A stretch of DNA of 64,000 nt from Hyphomicrobiales bacterium (GTDB lineage: Bacteria; Pseudomonadota; Alphaproteobacteria; Rhizobiales; Rhizobiaceae), in contig UCGV01000033.1 in assembly GCA_900471925.1 (NCBI GenBank), positions 1-64,000 on the forward strand. Reading direction: 5' to 3'. Numbering within the stretch: the first letter of the stretch is position 1; each line of letters begins with the position of its first letter. The notes under the pieces are model-generated. The model was not told the origin of the DNA and ran no database searches. It worked only from the letters and a program-made list of their open reading frames with translations. Of this stretch, positions 1-8,194 are shown one piece after another. Both the position numbers and the translations under genes were made by a program.

Positions 1-272
1 TCCAACACGTTCTGAATGCACCCGCCGAATTGAATAGAACAAACCTCATTTCGGCCCTCGTGTTGAAATCAAAACCTGAACGGAAATCCAGTTGGGCACG
101 GATGCGTCACGATCCTAGCGTTCTGCGGACATCTCGCCAGTGCAAACTCGATCTACCCCCGAAAGCAGTCGCCTAGTTCTCGGAGGGGAGAGGATTGCCG
201 ACTTGCGTGATGAAGGTTTCAAGATCCGCGCGGAGGGGAATAGAAGGATGTCGGGCGGGTTAAACGGTGTCC
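1..272. other. Left-edge stretch without a recognisable gene
   Basis: No reading frame here resembles a known family. The only open frame on the plus strand (from about 140) runs into the antisense of the RidA gene and has an arginine-rich low-complexity translation typical of an out-of-frame shadow. The stretch lies downstream of the RidA stop codon and may hold its 3' untranslated region. Confidence 0.5.
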
Positions 273-734
273 TTACGGCCCAACCTCAAGGACTGTTTCG
301 ATTTCAACAGGAATTCCCCCTGGCAGCGATCCGGCGCCCATGGCTGTGCGGGCGTGCATGCCGGCGTCGCCGAAGACGTCGAAGAAGAGATTCGAGCAAC
401 CATCGATCACGAAGGGGTGGCGTGTAAACTCGGGCGCGGCATTGACCATGCCGAAGACTTTGACGACCCGAGCCACTCGGTCGAGGCTGCCGAGGCTCGC
501 CTTGGCAACGGCCAGCAGATTGATACCGACCAATCGTGCGAGGTGCTGGGCCTGCTCCGCACTGAAGTCGCGTCCGACGACACCTGTATAGGCTTTGCCG
601 TTCTCATCGAGGGGTGCAAGCCCCGAGAGGAACAGCAAGCCGCCCGCCTGGACAGACGGAAGGAACCGGGCGACCGGAACTGGTGGTTGCGGCAGTTCGA
701 TGCCGAGGTCGCGAAGGCGGTCTGCGATGCTCAT
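273..734 (-). CDS. RidA/YjgF family protein (imine/enamine deaminase-like)
   Basis: A 153-residue protein with the RidA fold: an N-terminal FLSGLAPLDENG-like segment, a central LLAVAKASLGSLDRV helix, and a C-terminal GIPVEIETVLEV strand. Family members hydrolyse reactive enamine/imine intermediates or act as pathway-specific deaminases, as RutC does in pyrimidine breakdown. The start codon lies two bases after the stop of the NIPSNAP gene, so the two form an operon reading away from the amidohydrolase. In this context it probably clears an imine or aminoacrylate-like product of ring opening. The RidA family assignment is firm. The substrate is inferred. Confidence 0.9.
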   Translation of the reverse strand: MSIADRLRDLGIELPQPPVPVARFLPSVQAGGLLFLSGLAPLDENGKAYTGVVGRDFSAEQAQHLARLVGINLLAVAKASLGSLDRVARVVKVFGMVNAAPEFTRHPFVIDGCSNLFFDVFGDAGMHARTAMGAGSLPGGIPVEIETVLEVGP

Positions 735-736
735 GG

Positions 737-1351
737 CTATTTCAGATCCGAAAAAGCGGTCGCGATGAAGAGTTCCGATTGCAGGTTGGTGAGCTTGCCG
801 GAGCCGCCCGGCGGCGGCCAGATGCCTTCCTTGCCCGCCTGTATTCTTGCGATCATGCGGGATTCGATCGTCTGGTAGGGCCAGATATGCACCATCTTCT
901 GCGGTCCTTCCTCGATCGAGGCCATATTGGTCAGGAGTGGCGATATTTCGTGGCGACGATCGATGATCTTTGCCCAGGCCGCCTGCGTTTCGGCGAGACC
1001 GTTGGGAGCAAGCGTATAGGTGCGGAACTCGTAGAACGGGCCATAGGCTCCCGGCACGATCGGCTTTGCGAAAGACAGCGGCTTGAAGGCGGTATTTGTG
1101 ACAGCCGCTAGATGCGTGCCGATCCTGTATGGATCATCGGCAGTCATCAGCCGGGCGCGCTCCTCCATGAGTGCGTCGAGGTCGTCGTAGGCCGTCAGGA
1201 AAGCGAAGCGATTCAAGGTGCCAAACTCGCAGGCAAAAGCGCCCAGAGGTTTGCCGGTCGACGAAAAGCTCGCATAGGTGTCGGGTAATACAGGCATGAC
1301 GGCGCCGAGCGTGTTGGGCAGCAGCGCCAGGATTGTCAAATCATAGATCAT
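737..1351 (-). CDS. NIPSNAP family protein
   Basis: A 204-residue protein with a duplicated dimeric alpha/beta-barrel pattern. The second half carries the diagnostic YEFRTYTLAPNGLAE segment followed by HIWPYQTIE, which are NIPSNAP-type signatures. The chosen ATG follows a purine-rich stretch. An upstream in-frame ATG at 1435 would extend the protein across the putative operator and is less likely. It shares an operon with RidA. NIPSNAP proteins are often found in small-molecule catabolic clusters, but their reaction is generally unknown, and I infer no specific activity here. Confidence 0.85.
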   Translation of the reverse strand: MIYDLTILALLPNTLGAVMPVLPDTYASFSSTGKPLGAFACEFGTLNRFAFLTAYDDLDALMEERARLMTADDPYRIGTHLAAVTNTAFKPLSFAKPIVPGAYGPFYEFRTYTLAPNGLAETQAAWAKIIDRRHEISPLLTNMASIEEGPQKMVHIWPYQTIESRMIARIQAGKEGIWPPPGGSGKLTNLQSELFIATAFSDLK

Positions 1352-1406
1352 ACTTAGTCTCGCTTTTCCCGAAATGTTGAAACGCTCTTCCAAATTCGCT
1401 TTTCGC

Positions 1407-1418
1407 TTGGTACACCAA
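1407..1418. promoter_or_regulatory. Putative GntR operator, NIPSNAP/amidohydrolase divergent region
   Basis: TTGGTACACCAA is an imperfect palindrome that matches the 12-bp core repeated through this island. It sits between the divergent NIPSNAP-RidA and amidohydrolase genes, about 75 bases ahead of the latter. A further half-site-like GGAATGCCAAT follows immediately. FCD-type GntR regulators bind operators of the general form TGGTnnnACCA. Confidence 0.6.
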
Positions 1419-1491
1419 AGGAATGCCAATTGCACGCCAAAAAATAAAACGGGCGATCGGCTTGAGCGAAAGCGCGAAAGGAGCCGGGCAT

Positions 1492-2841
1492 ATGACGGAA
1501 CTGGTGTTAAGGGGGCGGGTAGTGACGCCGTCCGGTATCATCGACAATGGCTGGATAGCTGTCGCCGGAGGGACGATCTCGGCGGTCGGGAACGGCAACT
1601 CGCCGTCAGCCGCAGAAACACAGGATTTTGGTCCGGCGTGGCTTTTGCCGGGAGCGGTCGACGGCCAGACGCATGCCGGCAGCCAGATCGGCTTTCCCGG
1701 CATGGCACCGACAACAAAGGCGGCCGTCATCGGTGGTGTGACCACCATTGTCGATATGCCCTACGATCATCCGATCCCGGTGACCACGGCGCCGGTTCTG
1801 CGGGAAAAGGTCAGTGCCATCCACCAATATGCCGTCTGTGATGTTGCCCTTTATGGCACTGTACCGCCAAAGCCTGATCCGGCAGATATCCGCGCGTTGA
1901 TCGATCTCGGCGTCTGCGCCTTCAAGATTTCGTCCTTCGAGGCGCATCCGGATCGCTTTCCCCGCATCGACAATGCCGCAACGCTAACTCTGCTGCAGGC
2001 CCTGGAAGGCACTGGACTACCGCTCGGCCTTCACAACGAGGACCAGGAAATCGTCGCGCATGCGACGAAGCTCCTGAAGGAGGCGGGCAAGTCAGGCGCC
2101 GAATTTCACAGCCAGAGCCGCCCACCGGTGGCCGAACTTGCCGCCACCAGCACCTTTCTGCAGCTTGCGGCATCGACCGAAGCGCATGCCCATATCGTTC
2201 ATATCTCGATACCGGAGGGCTTCGAGATGGTGAAGGCCTATCGCGCACATGGTCGGCAAGCAACGGCGGAAATGTGCGTGCACTATCTGCTCTTCGACGC
2301 TGGTGCCGACATGCCGCGGCTGAAAGGACTGCTGAAGGTCAATCCTCCGATCCGTCCGGGGCAGAGGGAGGCGCTGTGGCAGGTGCTGGAAGACGGGCTC
2401 TGCAGCTTTGTTTCCTCGGACCACAGTGCCTGGCCCTTGGAGAGAAAGACCAGCGCATCGATCTTCGATGCGGCGGCCGGCATGCCGGGTCTGGAAACGA
2501 TGCTGCCGGCCTTCTTCACCGCTGCGGCAAAGCGCAAGGGCGATGCCGATGCCGCCCTCATGACGGCCGACTATCTTTCCGATCGGCCGGCGCGTTTCTT
2601 CGGGCTCTCAGGAAAGGGGCGCATTGCACCTGCTTTCGATGCCGATATCGCCGTGCTTGCACCTGACCCTTACGTCTACGATGCCGGGGCCAACCCTGAT
2701 GGCCCGGGCTGGAGCGCCTATGACGGCATGGCATTTTCCGTCCGTCCGTCCGCGACTTTCGTGCGTGGCCGAATGGTCTTCGACGGCATGGCCGTAACCG
2801 GAACACCGGGCTACGGCTGCTATGTCCCGCGCCACGGCTGA
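1492..2841 (+). CDS. Cyclic amidohydrolase (allantoinase/hydantoinase/dihydroorotase superfamily)
   Basis: A 449-residue metal-dependent amidohydrolase expected to open a cyclic amide, ureide or imide ring. Visible metal-site elements are Lys145 (FKISSF, the carboxylated lysine), His181 (GLHNED), His237 (HIVHIS) and Asp310 (SSDHSAW). The usual HxH motif after strand 1 reads QTH (Gln59, His61), so one ligand is replaced. The start at 1492 is preceded by AAAGGAGCC. An upstream in-frame ATG lacks this. Neighbouring RidA, carbon-nitrogen hydrolases and importer suggest ring opening in N-heterocycle catabolism. The fold is certain and the substrate is not: allantoin-like, hydantoin-like and dihydropyrimidine-like compounds all remain possible. 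Confidence 0.9.
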   Translation: MTELVLRGRVVTPSGIIDNGWIAVAGGTISAVGNGNSPSAAETQDFGPAWLLPGAVDGQTHAGSQIGFPGMAPTTKAAVIGGVTTIVDMPYDHPIPVTTAPVLREKVSAIHQYAVCDVALYGTVPPKPDPADIRALIDLGVCAFKISSFEAHPDRFPRIDNAATLTLLQALEGTGLPLGLHNEDQEIVAHATKLLKEAGKSGAEFHSQSRPPVAELAATSTFLQLAASTEAHAHIVHISIPEGFEMVKAYRAHGRQATAEMCVHYLLFDAGADMPRLKGLLKVNPPIRPGQREALWQVLEDGLCSFVSSDHSAWPLERKTSASIFDAAAGMPGLETMLPAFFTAAAKRKGDADAALMTADYLSDRPARFFGLSGKGRIAPAFDADIAVLAPDPYVYDAGANPDGPGWSAYDGMAFSVRPSATFVRGRMVFDGMAVTGTPGYGCYVPRHG

Positions 2842-2889
2842 GGTCTGCCGACCGTCATTACCCTTGCGGCAGGATGGTGCGGTTGCCAG

Positions 2890-3573
2890 CTAGCGGGCGC
2901 CGCCCGCAAGCCTGTCGATGATGGCGAGCTTTACGCTCTCGATATGGTGGGCCATCGCCTTACGTGCCATCTCCTGATCGCCACTCGATATGGCGTCCAG
3001 CAGGGTGGCATTTTCCTCGACGCCGAACTTGTACTTCGACGGATTGCGATAGGCGTTGAATACATGGGTGCGGCGGCGCAGGTCGCGGATCATGCCGGCA
3101 AGCAGAGCATTGCCGGCGGCATCGGCGATTTCGCCATGCAGCATGTCATCGACTTCCCAGATTTCACTGAGTGAGGGCGCCGCCTTGCTGCCGAGCTCCT
3201 GCAGGGCGGCGCGGATCTCCTCGATGCGTGCAGCGGGAATGCGGCCGGCAGCAAGCCGGGCAGCCTCCGATTCCAGCAACTGGCGCACATGCAGCAATTC
3301 GACGAAGGCTTCCGTGGAGAACGGGCTGACGGTGACGCCGCGACCGGGCTGCTTGTAGACAAGGCCTTCGGCTTCAAGCCGGCCCAGAGCCTCGCGGATC
3401 GGGGTGCGCGAGGCATTCAACCGGTCCGCCATGCGCCGTTCCACGATGACATCGCCAGGCCGCAATTCGCCGCGGATCAAGATATCGATCAGCTGCTCGT
3501 AGACCTGCCCGGTCAAATTTGCACGTTCGGCCGAAAGTGCCTCCGCAAACTGCTCATGGTCAGATTCGGTCAT
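2890..3573 (-). CDS. GntR family regulator, FadR/FCD subfamily (first of two)
   Basis: A 227-residue regulator. Residues about 15-80 form the GntR winged helix, with the typical SRTPIREALGRLEAEGLV recognition region. Residues about 90-220 form an all-helical FCD ligand domain with conserved acidic/histidine positions (DDMLHGEIADAAGN, AMAHHIESV). The start at 3573 follows GGGGGTG; a longer in-frame version would cover an operator. It is divergent from the Rieske operon, with two palindromes in the gap, and probably represses that operon and itself until a pathway metabolite binds. It is a paralogue of the regulator at 12429. Confidence 0.93.
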   Translation of the reverse strand: MTESDHEQFAEALSAERANLTGQVYEQLIDILIRGELRPGDVIVERRMADRLNASRTPIREALGRLEAEGLVYKQPGRGVTVSPFSTEAFVELLHVRQLLESEAARLAAGRIPAARIEEIRAALQELGSKAAPSLSEIWEVDDMLHGEIADAAGNALLAGMIRDLRRRTHVFNAYRNPSKYKFGVEENATLLDAISSGDQEMARKAMAHHIESVKLAIIDRLAGGAR

Positions 3574-3644
3574 GTTCACCCCCAATAATATCCCCCTATC
3601 CAGTAACCCAGCTTGTGCTCCACTGGAAGACGACAGGAATAATC

Positions 3645-3656
3645 TTGGTATTCCAA
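3645..3656. promoter_or_regulatory. Putative GntR operator near the first regulator
   Basis: TTGGTATTCCAA, about 70 bases upstream of the gntR start, differs from the perfect TTGGTATACCAA palindrome at one base. It is well placed for autoregulation. Confidence 0.6.
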
Positions 3657-3752
3657 ACCCCATGTTTCTGCATCAGATGCAACTGGCAATGCCCATCGTC
3701 GGAAAATCCGGTGCGAAACGGGCTTGGCAAACGCCTAAAGCGGCGCTAGAAG

Positions 3753-3766
3753 ATTGGTATACCAAT
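3753..3766. promoter_or_regulatory. Perfect 14-bp operator palindrome before the nitrilase-Rieske operon
   Basis: ATTGGTATACCAAT is its own reverse complement and lies about 37 bases upstream of the nitrilase start, where a bound repressor would cover the promoter or initial transcript. It is the best copy of the motif and gives the consensus for the island. Confidence 0.7.
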
Positions 3767-3802
3767 GGCGTGCAATGTGTCTGCCAAACAATGGAGATCG
3801 AT

Positions 3803-4846
3803 ATGCCTGTCAAACCCTGGCGCGCAACCAGCATTCAAATGCGCAGTGAGCGGGCCACGCAGGCGCCGGACAACGAAGCGGCGCGCGCCGTCATCGGACG
3901 TAATCTGGATCGCCTGACAGGTCTGATCGAGGCCGCCTGCCGCTCCGCCGAGAGGCCCGATCTGGTCGTCTTTCCGGAATTTGCATTGCAGGGGCCGCCG
4001 CTTGCCATGACGGTGGCACCATGGATCGAAAGAGCGTGTTCGACGATCCCCGGTCCCCTGACCGCCCCGCTCCAGGAGCTAGCAAGGCGTGAGAAGATCT
4101 ATATCGCAGGCAACATGTTCGAGGCGCCGCCGGAATGGCCCGGACGCTACTTCAACTCCTCCTTCCTGATCGGGCCAAACGGCGAGATCGTTGTCAATTA
4201 TCGGCGCGTCAACACGGCCGCCTTTCCTTCCGTGCATGATTTCATGTCCGATTATCTGGCCGCGACGCCGCAGGACCAGGTCTTTCCGATCGCCGATACC
4301 GAACTTGGAAGGCTGGCGCTGATCCCTTGCGGCGAGATCAATGTTCCGGAAGTGGCGCGCTGCTACATGATGCAGGGCGCTGAAGTCATCCTGCACCCGA
4401 CCAACTCCAAATTTACGGCGGGCCAGGAGGCGGCCAAGGTCGCGCGTGCCGCAGAAAACATGTGCTACCTGATCAGTGCCAATGTCGCAGGCCCGATCGG
4501 CTTTTCTCCCGACAATTCCATCCTGGGCGGCCGCTCGCATATTCTCGATCATTTCGGCAGCACGATCGCCTTCGAGGAAGGTGCCGAAGAAGGGCTCGGC
4601 GTTTCCGGCATTATCGATATCGAAAAGCTCCGCCTCGACCGCCGCGCCGATACCGGAACCCACAACCCGCTGCTGCGTGCCCGTTTCGAAATGTACCGGC
4701 CCTACTATCAGCAGGCCGCTTTCTATCCGCCCGACCATTTTCGCGATGCACCCATGGCCGATGCTGCCGAGACCAAGGCGGCCATCGACATCTCGCGCGC
4801 CAATCTGGAACGCGTGCGCGTTCTCGAACCTCTTTCCAGCCGATGA
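3803..4846 (+). CDS. Carbon-nitrogen hydrolase (nitrilase superfamily), paralogue 1
   Basis: A 347-residue nitrilase-fold protein expected to cleave an amide, carbamoyl or nitrile C-N bond. The catalytic glutamate is in FPEF (Glu59) and the nucleophile in IPCGE (Cys176). The position normally occupied by the catalytic lysine (YRK) reads YRRVN, giving Arg135, and the same change occurs in the paralogue at 11238-12269. The start at 3803 is set by GGAG six bases upstream. It is the first gene of an operon with the Rieske oxygenase and reductase and probably acts on the product of ring hydroxylation or opening. Specific substrate unknown. Confidence 0.9.
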   Translation: MPVKPWRATSIQMRSERATQAPDNEAARAVIGRNLDRLTGLIEAACRSAERPDLVVFPEFALQGPPLAMTVAPWIERACSTIPGPLTAPLQELARREKIYIAGNMFEAPPEWPGRYFNSSFLIGPNGEIVVNYRRVNTAAFPSVHDFMSDYLAATPQDQVFPIADTELGRLALIPCGEINVPEVARCYMMQGAEVILHPTNSKFTAGQEAAKVARAAENMCYLISANVAGPIGFSPDNSILGGRSHILDHFGSTIAFEEGAEEGLGVSGIIDIEKLRLDRRADTGTHNPLLRARFEMYRPYYQQAAFYPPDHFRDAPMADAAETKAAIDISRANLERVRVLEPLSSR

Positions 4847-4862
4847 CATCAAGGAGACAAGC

Positions 4863-6191
4863 ATGATTACTGCCGAGGAAAACGAACAGCTCTGCCGCGT
4901 CGGCAAGGGCACATTGATGGGCAATTTCTTCCGCCAGTTCTGGATACCGGTCTGCATGTCGTCGGAATTGAAGGCTGACGGCGATCCGGTTCGCCTGATG
5001 ATCCTCGGCGAAAAACTGGTCGCCTTCCGCGATAGCGAGGGCAGGGTCGGTGTATTCGATCATCGCTGCCCGCACCGCTGTGCGTCGCTGTTTTTCGGCC
5101 GCAATGAAATGGGCGGCATTCGTTGCGCTTATCACGGCTGGAAATTCGACGTCACCGGCAAATGTCTCGATCAGCCGAACCTCGAAGATAAATCGAAATA
5201 TCCGGCTGGCACGCCGGCGATTGCCTACCGTGTCAAGGAATCCGGCGGTCTCGTCTTTGCCTATATGGGCGAGGAGCAGGCCAACCCGCCCGAACTGCCG
5301 GAACTCGAAGCGATCATGGCCGAGGGTGATGACCGCAACATCGCCCTGACCCACCGTGACTGCAATTACATGCAGGCGCTGGAAGGTGATATCGATACAT
5401 CGCACCTTGGCTTCCTGCATGTCGGTGGTATCGATGGCGAGAAGCTCGATCTCAGCGATCCGGAAGTCTTCACCGTTACGGAAAAAGCGCCGAAGATCAA
5501 CGTCTCGGTCATGCCGTTCGGAACGATGTATTCGGCACAGCGAAATGCCTATGAAGGCACCGAACACCACCGGTTCGCCAGCTATGTATTCCCCTTCTGG
5601 GTCACCTATCCGGGCGGCGAGATCGAAGGCAATATCACAGCCAACGCCTGGGTTCCGATCGACGACACCTCGACGATGATCTTCAACATCGATCTTGGCC
5701 GCAAGGATGGTCGCAAGAAGAACCTGAAATACAAGGATGGGACGCCGGTCGGCGGTCTTGCCCGGCCCCTCGAATATCATCCCAACACCACCGATTGGAA
5801 AGGCCGCTGGCGTCCGGTCAAGGATCGCTCCAACGATTACGGGATCGACCGCGAGTGGCAGCGCAATGGCGACAGCTATACCGGCATCGTCGGTGTGCCG
5901 CTGCAGGACCAGGCCATCCAGGAATCCATGGGATATGTCGTCGATCGCGACATGGAACATCTCGCCGCGTCCGATCGCATGGTCATCCTGACGCGCCGCG
6001 TCATGCTCGATGCAGCCAAGGAGTACGCCGAAAGCGGCAAGCTTCCCGATATCGTCCGCCAGCCGGAACTGGCGCGTGATGCCCGCGGCGGCGATATCGT
6101 CGTGCCCTACGGCACCGATTGGCTCGAGGGCTATGAGGAGAAGATGGCTGTAATCAAGGGCTATCGACCGAAGCTGTCGGCCGCCGAATGA
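4863..6191 (+). CDS. Rieske non-heme iron oxygenase, large subunit (phthalate-dioxygenase-like)
   Basis: A 442-residue oxygenase. The Rieske 2Fe-2S motif is C69-P-H71 with C88-x2-H91 (CPHRC and CAYHGW). The mononuclear iron site is in LEGDIDTSHLGFLH, where two histidines and an acidic residue are spaced as in group I oxygenases of the phthalate 4,5-dioxygenase type. No small beta subunit lies nearby, as expected for that group. It lies 16 bases after the nitrilase gene and is followed by its reductase. It should hydroxylate or O/N-dealkylate the imported substrate. The family is certain and the substrate unknown. Confidence 0.95.
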   Translation: MITAEENEQLCRVGKGTLMGNFFRQFWIPVCMSSELKADGDPVRLMILGEKLVAFRDSEGRVGVFDHRCPHRCASLFFGRNEMGGIRCAYHGWKFDVTGKCLDQPNLEDKSKYPAGTPAIAYRVKESGGLVFAYMGEEQANPPELPELEAIMAEGDDRNIALTHRDCNYMQALEGDIDTSHLGFLHVGGIDGEKLDLSDPEVFTVTEKAPKINVSVMPFGTMYSAQRNAYEGTEHHRFASYVFPFWVTYPGGEIEGNITANAWVPIDDTSTMIFNIDLGRKDGRKKNLKYKDGTPVGGLARPLEYHPNTTDWKGRWRPVKDRSNDYGIDREWQRNGDSYTGIVGVPLQDQAIQESMGYVVDRDMEHLAASDRMVILTRRVMLDAAKEYAESGKLPDIVRQPELARDARGGDIVVPYGTDWLEGYEEKMAVIKGYRPKLSAAE

Positions 6192-6211
6192 TGGATGGCG
6201 GTTTCTCCCAT

Positions 6212-6240
6212 GTGACCGGTGCGGCAAACGCACCGGTCAC
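6212..6240 (+). other. Strong hairpin between oxygenase and reductase genes
   Basis: Two perfect 12-base arms (GTGACCGGTGCG and its complement) flank a five-base loop. No T-run follows, so a full intrinsic terminator is unlikely. Its position inside an operon suggests mRNA processing, stabilisation, or partial attenuation that would set oxygenase above reductase. Its presence also argues that the reductase starts at 6284 rather than at the overlapping ATG at 6188. Confidence 0.75.
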
Positions 6241-6283
6241 ATCCATCCCGACAAGCGAGCCCGCTGAGGGGCAAAGGAGCGAA

Positions 6284-7243
6284 ATGGCTGAACCCGCAGT
6301 TCTTCGCTTGCGGATCCTCGCGATCCGCTACGAGGCGGAAACGATCCGCTCCTTCGAACTCGTTTCGCCCGATGGCGGGCTGCTGCCTTCCTTTACTCCG
6401 GGCGCCCATATCGATCTTGCCTTGCCCGGTGATCTCTCCCGCAGCTATTCGCTGACAAGTGACGGTCTGCAGCCGAGAACCTATGTGATCGCCGTCAACC
6501 GTGATGCATCGAGCCGTGGTGGCTCGGCCTATCTCTGCGAGACCGCGAGGGTCGGCGATGTGGTCACGGTACAGCCACCACGCAATAATTTCGCGCTTGA
6601 AGAAGGCGCCGTTCAGACGGTGTTTTTTGCCGGCGGTATCGGCATAACGCCTGTTGTCTCGATGATCCGCCGCATGGAAGCGCTTTCGAAGGACTGGACC
6701 CTGGTCTATGCCGGTCGCAGCCGCGCCAGCGCGGCTTTCGTTGAAGAACTCGAGCGCCTGGAAGCAGACAAGCCCGGCCGCGTGCTGTTTCATTTCGATG
6801 ACGAGAAGGGCGCGGTCCTGCCGATTGCGGATCTCGTTGCATCCTCCCCCGAGGCTGCGCATCTCTATTGTTGCGGCCCCGCCCCGATGATCGATGCCTT
6901 CAAGAATGCGGCGGCAGCACGTCGGGACGAGACTGTTCATGTCGAGCATTTTTCAGCTACGGTCGAGCAATCGGCGACGTCCTTCGTGGTCGTGCTGAAG
7001 CGCTCGGGCAAGGAATTTCTCGTCCCGGCGGGCAGGACGATCATGGACGTTCTGCAGGAGGCAGGCATCCGTGTCGCCTATTCCTGCCGAGAGGGCGTTT
7101 GCGGGACCTGCGAAACCCGTGTCGTGGAGGGCGTTCCCGACCACAAGGACAATGTTCTCTCCGCGCGTGAACAGGCTTCCAACAAACTCATCATGATCTG
7201 CTGCTCGGGTGCCAGGAGCGACCGGCTTGTTCTCGATCTCTGA
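6284..7243 (+). CDS. Oxygenase reductase, FMN/NAD/2Fe-2S (phthalate dioxygenase reductase family)
   Basis: A 319-residue electron-transfer protein, close to the roughly 320 residues of this family. The order is an FMN-binding barrel (SYSLTS-type segment near residue 50), an NAD domain (GGIGITPVVSMIR near 115, CCGPAPM near 200), then a C-terminal plant-type ferredoxin with CREGVCGTC and a distal cysteine. It passes electrons from NADH to the Rieske protein upstream. The start at 6284 follows AAAGGAGCGAA. The in-frame ATG at 6188 would add 32 residues across a strong hairpin and is less likely. Confidence 0.93.
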   Translation: MAEPAVLRLRILAIRYEAETIRSFELVSPDGGLLPSFTPGAHIDLALPGDLSRSYSLTSDGLQPRTYVIAVNRDASSRGGSAYLCETARVGDVVTVQPPRNNFALEEGAVQTVFFAGGIGITPVVSMIRRMEALSKDWTLVYAGRSRASAAFVEELERLEADKPGRVLFHFDDEKGAVLPIADLVASSPEAAHLYCCGPAPMIDAFKNAAAARRDETVHVEHFSATVEQSATSFVVVLKRSGKEFLVPAGRTIMDVLQEAGIRVAYSCREGVCGTCETRVVEGVPDHKDNVLSAREQASNKLIMICCSGARSDRLVLDL

Positions 7244-7261
7244 TAACAGCGCATTGTATTG

Positions 7262-7297
7262 ACGACAAAGCCCGGCCATGAAGCCGGGCCTTGTCGT
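7262..7297 (+). terminator. Terminator of the nitrilase-Rieske-reductase operon
   Basis: A 15-base stem with one mismatch and a six-base loop, ending in TTGTCGTTTGG, lies 18 bases after the reductase stop codon and before the convergent permease gene. Confidence 0.75.
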
Positions 7298-7318
7298 TTG
7301 GATGATTATCATTGACAC

Positions 7319-7352
7319 ACAAGAACGCCGCCTTGTCAGGCGGCGTTCTTGT
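7319..7352 (-). terminator. Terminator of the transporter operon (probably bidirectional)
   Basis: A perfect 14-base stem (ACAAGAACGCCGCC) with a six-base loop lies just downstream of the permease stop on the minus strand. Two separate hairpins therefore insulate the two convergent operons. Confidence 0.75.
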
Positions 7353-7373
7353 TGCACCCGGCTTGGGAAAATA

Positions 7374-8192
7374 TCAGCCTCTGTCGGCGACATCAGTGTT
7401 TGCCTTCCAGGGTATGGCGATCCGTTCGACCCGCTCCAGCACCGCGAAGAACACGACGCCGATAAGCGAGATAACCACGACGGAGGCGAACTGGCGCGCA
7501 ATGTCGAAATTCGCCCCCGCAATCAGGATCAGGTAGCCGAGACCCTTATCGGCCCCGATGAATTCGGCGACGATGGCGCCGATGACTGACAGTGCTGTTG
7601 CCAGCTTCAGGCCGGCAAAAATGCTGGGAAGTGCCTGCGGCAGACGGAATTTCCAGAAGGTCTGCCAACCGTTCGCCCCCATGGAGCGTGACAGGTAGAT
7701 CATCTCCCGCGAGGTGGACTTCAGCCCCATGACCGAATTGATGACGATCGGGAAGAAGGAGAGAAGGACGACGATCACGATCTTCGGGGTCATGCCGTAG
7801 CCGAACCAGGTCAGCATCAGCGGTGCAATCGCGACCTTAGGAATGGTCTGACTGGCGACGATCAGCGGATAGATCGCCTTCTCCATGAAGCGTGAGTAGA
7901 CGATCATGACCGCCAGCGGCACGCCGACGGCGACGGAACACAGGAAACCGAGCAGAACTTCGCTCATCGTCACCAGTGCGTTTGGCGCCAGACGATGGGC
8001 GTTGCTGACGATTTCGTCGAATATTTCAGAGGGAGGCGGAAGAATGAAAGCGGGAACTTGCGCGATGCGGACGGAGAGCTCCCATATGATGAGGAGGCCG
8101 GCAAGTGCCCACAGCGCCGGAGGAACCGCGCCGAGAGCGCGTGAAACCAGGTTCTGCCGGTATTCGATATGGGTGTCGGTGATCGGTGCCAT
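7374..8192 (-). CDS. ABC transporter permease (SsuC/TauC-like)
   Basis: A 272-residue inner-membrane permease of the SsuC family, with about six hydrophobic segments. A binding-protein-dependent transport signature lies in the stretch MGANGWQTFWKFRLPQALP, which docks on the ATPase. The start at 8192 follows GAGGAG and lies just inside the end of the ATPase gene. A longer upstream frame is arginine-rich read-through of the ATPase gene. It is the last gene of the operon that also encodes the binding protein, an SDR and the ATPase. Confidence 0.93.
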   Translation of the reverse strand: MAPITDTHIEYRQNLVSRALGAVPPALWALAGLLIIWELSVRIAQVPAFILPPPSEIFDEIVSNAHRLAPNALVTMSEVLLGFLCSVAVGVPLAVMIVYSRFMEKAIYPLIVASQTIPKVAIAPLMLTWFGYGMTPKIVIVVLLSFFPIVINSVMGLKSTSREMIYLSRSMGANGWQTFWKFRLPQALPSIFAGLKLATALSVIGAIVAEFIGADKGLGYLILIAGANFDIARQFASVVVISLIGVVFFAVLERVERIAIPWKANTDVADRG

Positions 8193-8194
8193 GA

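Noticed and set aside
4611..6233. A 540-codon open frame on the minus strand
   Set aside because: It is antisense to the Rieske gene, which has clear motifs. Long antisense frames are expected in GC-rich coding DNA, and its translation matches nothing.
6188..6283. N-terminal extension of the oxygenase reductase from the overlapping ATG
   Set aside because: It would cross a 12-bp hairpin, and the family's length fits the start at 6284, which has a much better ribosome site.
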